A stretch of DNA of 6,916 nucleotides from Gemmatimonadota bacterium. GTDB lineage: Bacteria > Gemmatimonadota > Gemmatimonadetes > Gemmatimonadales > GWC2-71-9. The notes below the pieces were generated by a model, which did not search any database, was not told the origin of the DNA, and saw only the letters and a list, made by a program, of their open reading frames with translations. The DNA is taken from positions 1 to 6,916 of the forward strand of contig JAGGAG010000137.1 of NCBI GenBank assembly GCA_017889745.1. Direction: 5' to 3'. The position numbers were made by a program, and so were the translations under genes. Within the stretch, counting starts at the first letter, position 1; the number at the start of each line of letters is the position of its first letter. Positions 6,186 to 6,916 of this stretch are shown here, in pieces.

Positions 6186-6916
6186 TGGCCCTTACTGCTG
6201 CCCGCCCCCTGCCGCTGGCCCAGCCGGCTACCGGTGCCGCGGTGGAGGAGGACCTCCCTCCCTTCCGGGTGCCGGCGTCCCATTTCCTGGTGGCACTCGG
6301 ATGGCTCGTGGTCGGCAGCATGGGGCTGGTCGTGGTATCGCCCTCGCTGGCGCGAGGTGCGTGGCTTTCGCCCGGAATCGCCGCGACGGTGCACGCGTTC
6401 ACGCTGGGCTGGCTGTTGACGTCTGCATATGGTGCGCTCTACCACCTTGCTCCGGTGGTGCTCGGCGTCCAGCCCAGGAGCCTCCGATTGGCGCCGGTCG
6501 TGCTGGTCCTGCACACGCTCGGCACCGGGTTGCTGACGGTGGGGCTGGGCTTGTGGGACCCACCGTGCATCGGGGCCGGCTGGACGCTGATCACGGCGGC
6601 GCTGGCGCTCTGGAGCTGGAACCTGAGTGGTGCCTTTCGGCGCTCGGCTCGCTCCCCGGGCATTGGCGCGCACGTGACGGCCGCGTATTCCGCGCTCTGG
6701 CTCACGGTTGCCCTGGCAGGCGTGCGCATCGGCAACGCGCTCGGGTGGTGGATGGTGCCACGCGAACCGCTCGTCGCGGCGCATGTGCAGCTTGCCGCCG
6801 TGGGCTTTGGCGGCGTGGTCGTAATGGGACTCGTAAGCCGCCTCTTCCCCCTGTTCCTCTTGATCCGGAGTACGGCGAGCTGTCCGTTGCGCTGGTGCGG
6901 TCCGCTGACCGTCGCC
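6185..6916 (+). CDS. polytopic membrane protein, haem-copper oxidase subunit I-like or NnrS-like, N-terminal 244 residues
   Basis: The frame is open from GTG 6185 to the last base, so the 3' end is missing. After a Pro/Ala-rich cytoplasmic tail of about 30 residues there are six hydrophobic stretches, at about 33-51, 64-90, 100-124, 131-147, 160-186 and 196-226. Histidines sit in or near them at H33, H70, H87, H110, H163 and H200. The segment V-H70-A-F-T-L-G-W, ending G-A-L-Y-H87-L-A-P, resembles the His-x4-Gly ... G-A-L-Y-x-L-x-P pattern of small subunit I-like proteins of the haem-copper oxidase group. NnrS, a haem-copper membrane protein of nitric oxide stress, is the alternative. A second G-x7-G-x4-L-x-P pattern with H200 recurs at 200-222. 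A 1-base overlap with nosY (TAGTG) implies co-transcription. Haem or copper binding and a role in electron delivery or NO handling are inference. The family call is from memory of motifs. Confidence 0.6.
   Translation, partial: MALTAARPLPLAQPATGAAVEEDLPPFRVPASHFLVALGWLVVGSMGLVVVSPSLARGAWLSPGIAATVHAFTLGWLLTSAYGALYHLAPVVLGVQPRSLRLAPVVLVLHTLGTGLLTVGLGLWDPPCIGAGWTLITAALALWSWNLSGAFRRSARSPGIGAHVTAAYSALWLTVALAGVRIGNALGWWMVPREPLVAAHVQLAAVGFGGVVVMGLVSRLFPLFLLIRSTASCPLRWCGPLTVA

Noticed and set aside
1..6916. Mobile element, CRISPR array, tRNA or rRNA, or a wholly novel defence or biosynthetic system
   Set aside because: No transposase or integrase motifs, direct repeats with spacers, terminal inverted repeats or RNA gene folds were seen. 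All coding space is accounted for by nos genes, the cytochrome and the terminal membrane protein.

Overview
The window is one compact, GC-rich, single-strand gene cluster for nitrous oxide reduction: the final step of denitrification, N2O + 2e- + 2H+ -> N2 + H2O. All eight genes that I can support read on the + strand. They are closely packed or overlapping, and the only untranslated gap above 30 bases is the 56 bases after nosZ. The order is a monohaem cytochrome c (its 5' end outside the window), nosZ, a four-helix membrane protein that I equate with nosB, nosL, nosD, nosF, nosY, and the first 244 codons of a polytopic His-containing membrane protein that runs off the 3' edge.

The reductase is of the clade II ('atypical') type. 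It has a short signal peptide with no twin arginine, a Cys-Thr-Asp-Phe-Cys Cu(A) loop instead of the Cys-x-Trp-Phe-Cys loop of clade I, a nosB-like neighbour directly downstream, and no nosR in view. High GC, GTG starts and recalled resemblance of NosZ to Gemmatimonas-type sequences suggest a member of the Gemmatimonadota. That assignment is an inference from memory and not from a search.

The genes fit together as follows. NosZ carries the Cu(Z) and Cu(A) centres and reduces N2O in the periplasm or at the outer face of the membrane. The upstream cytochrome c is a plausible electron donor to Cu(A). NosL is a lipoprotein copper chaperone. NosD (periplasmic beta-helix), NosF (ATPase) and NosY (six-helix permease) form the ABC-type complex needed to mature Cu(Z). 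NosB has no assigned biochemical role. The last gene resembles haem-copper-oxidase subunit I-like or NnrS-like small membrane proteins. Its 1-base overlap with nosY suggests that it belongs to the same transcript.

Nothing mobile, no CRISPR array, no tRNA or rRNA and no convincing promoter is visible. The most distinctive non-coding element is a strong GC-rich hairpin without a T-tract directly after the nosZ stop. It could set a high NosZ-to-maturation-factor ratio. I do not see evidence for a wholly new system. The points most worth pursuing are the NosB-like protein, the terminal haem-copper-like protein, the possible lipoprotein anchor on NosZ and the post-nosZ hairpin.
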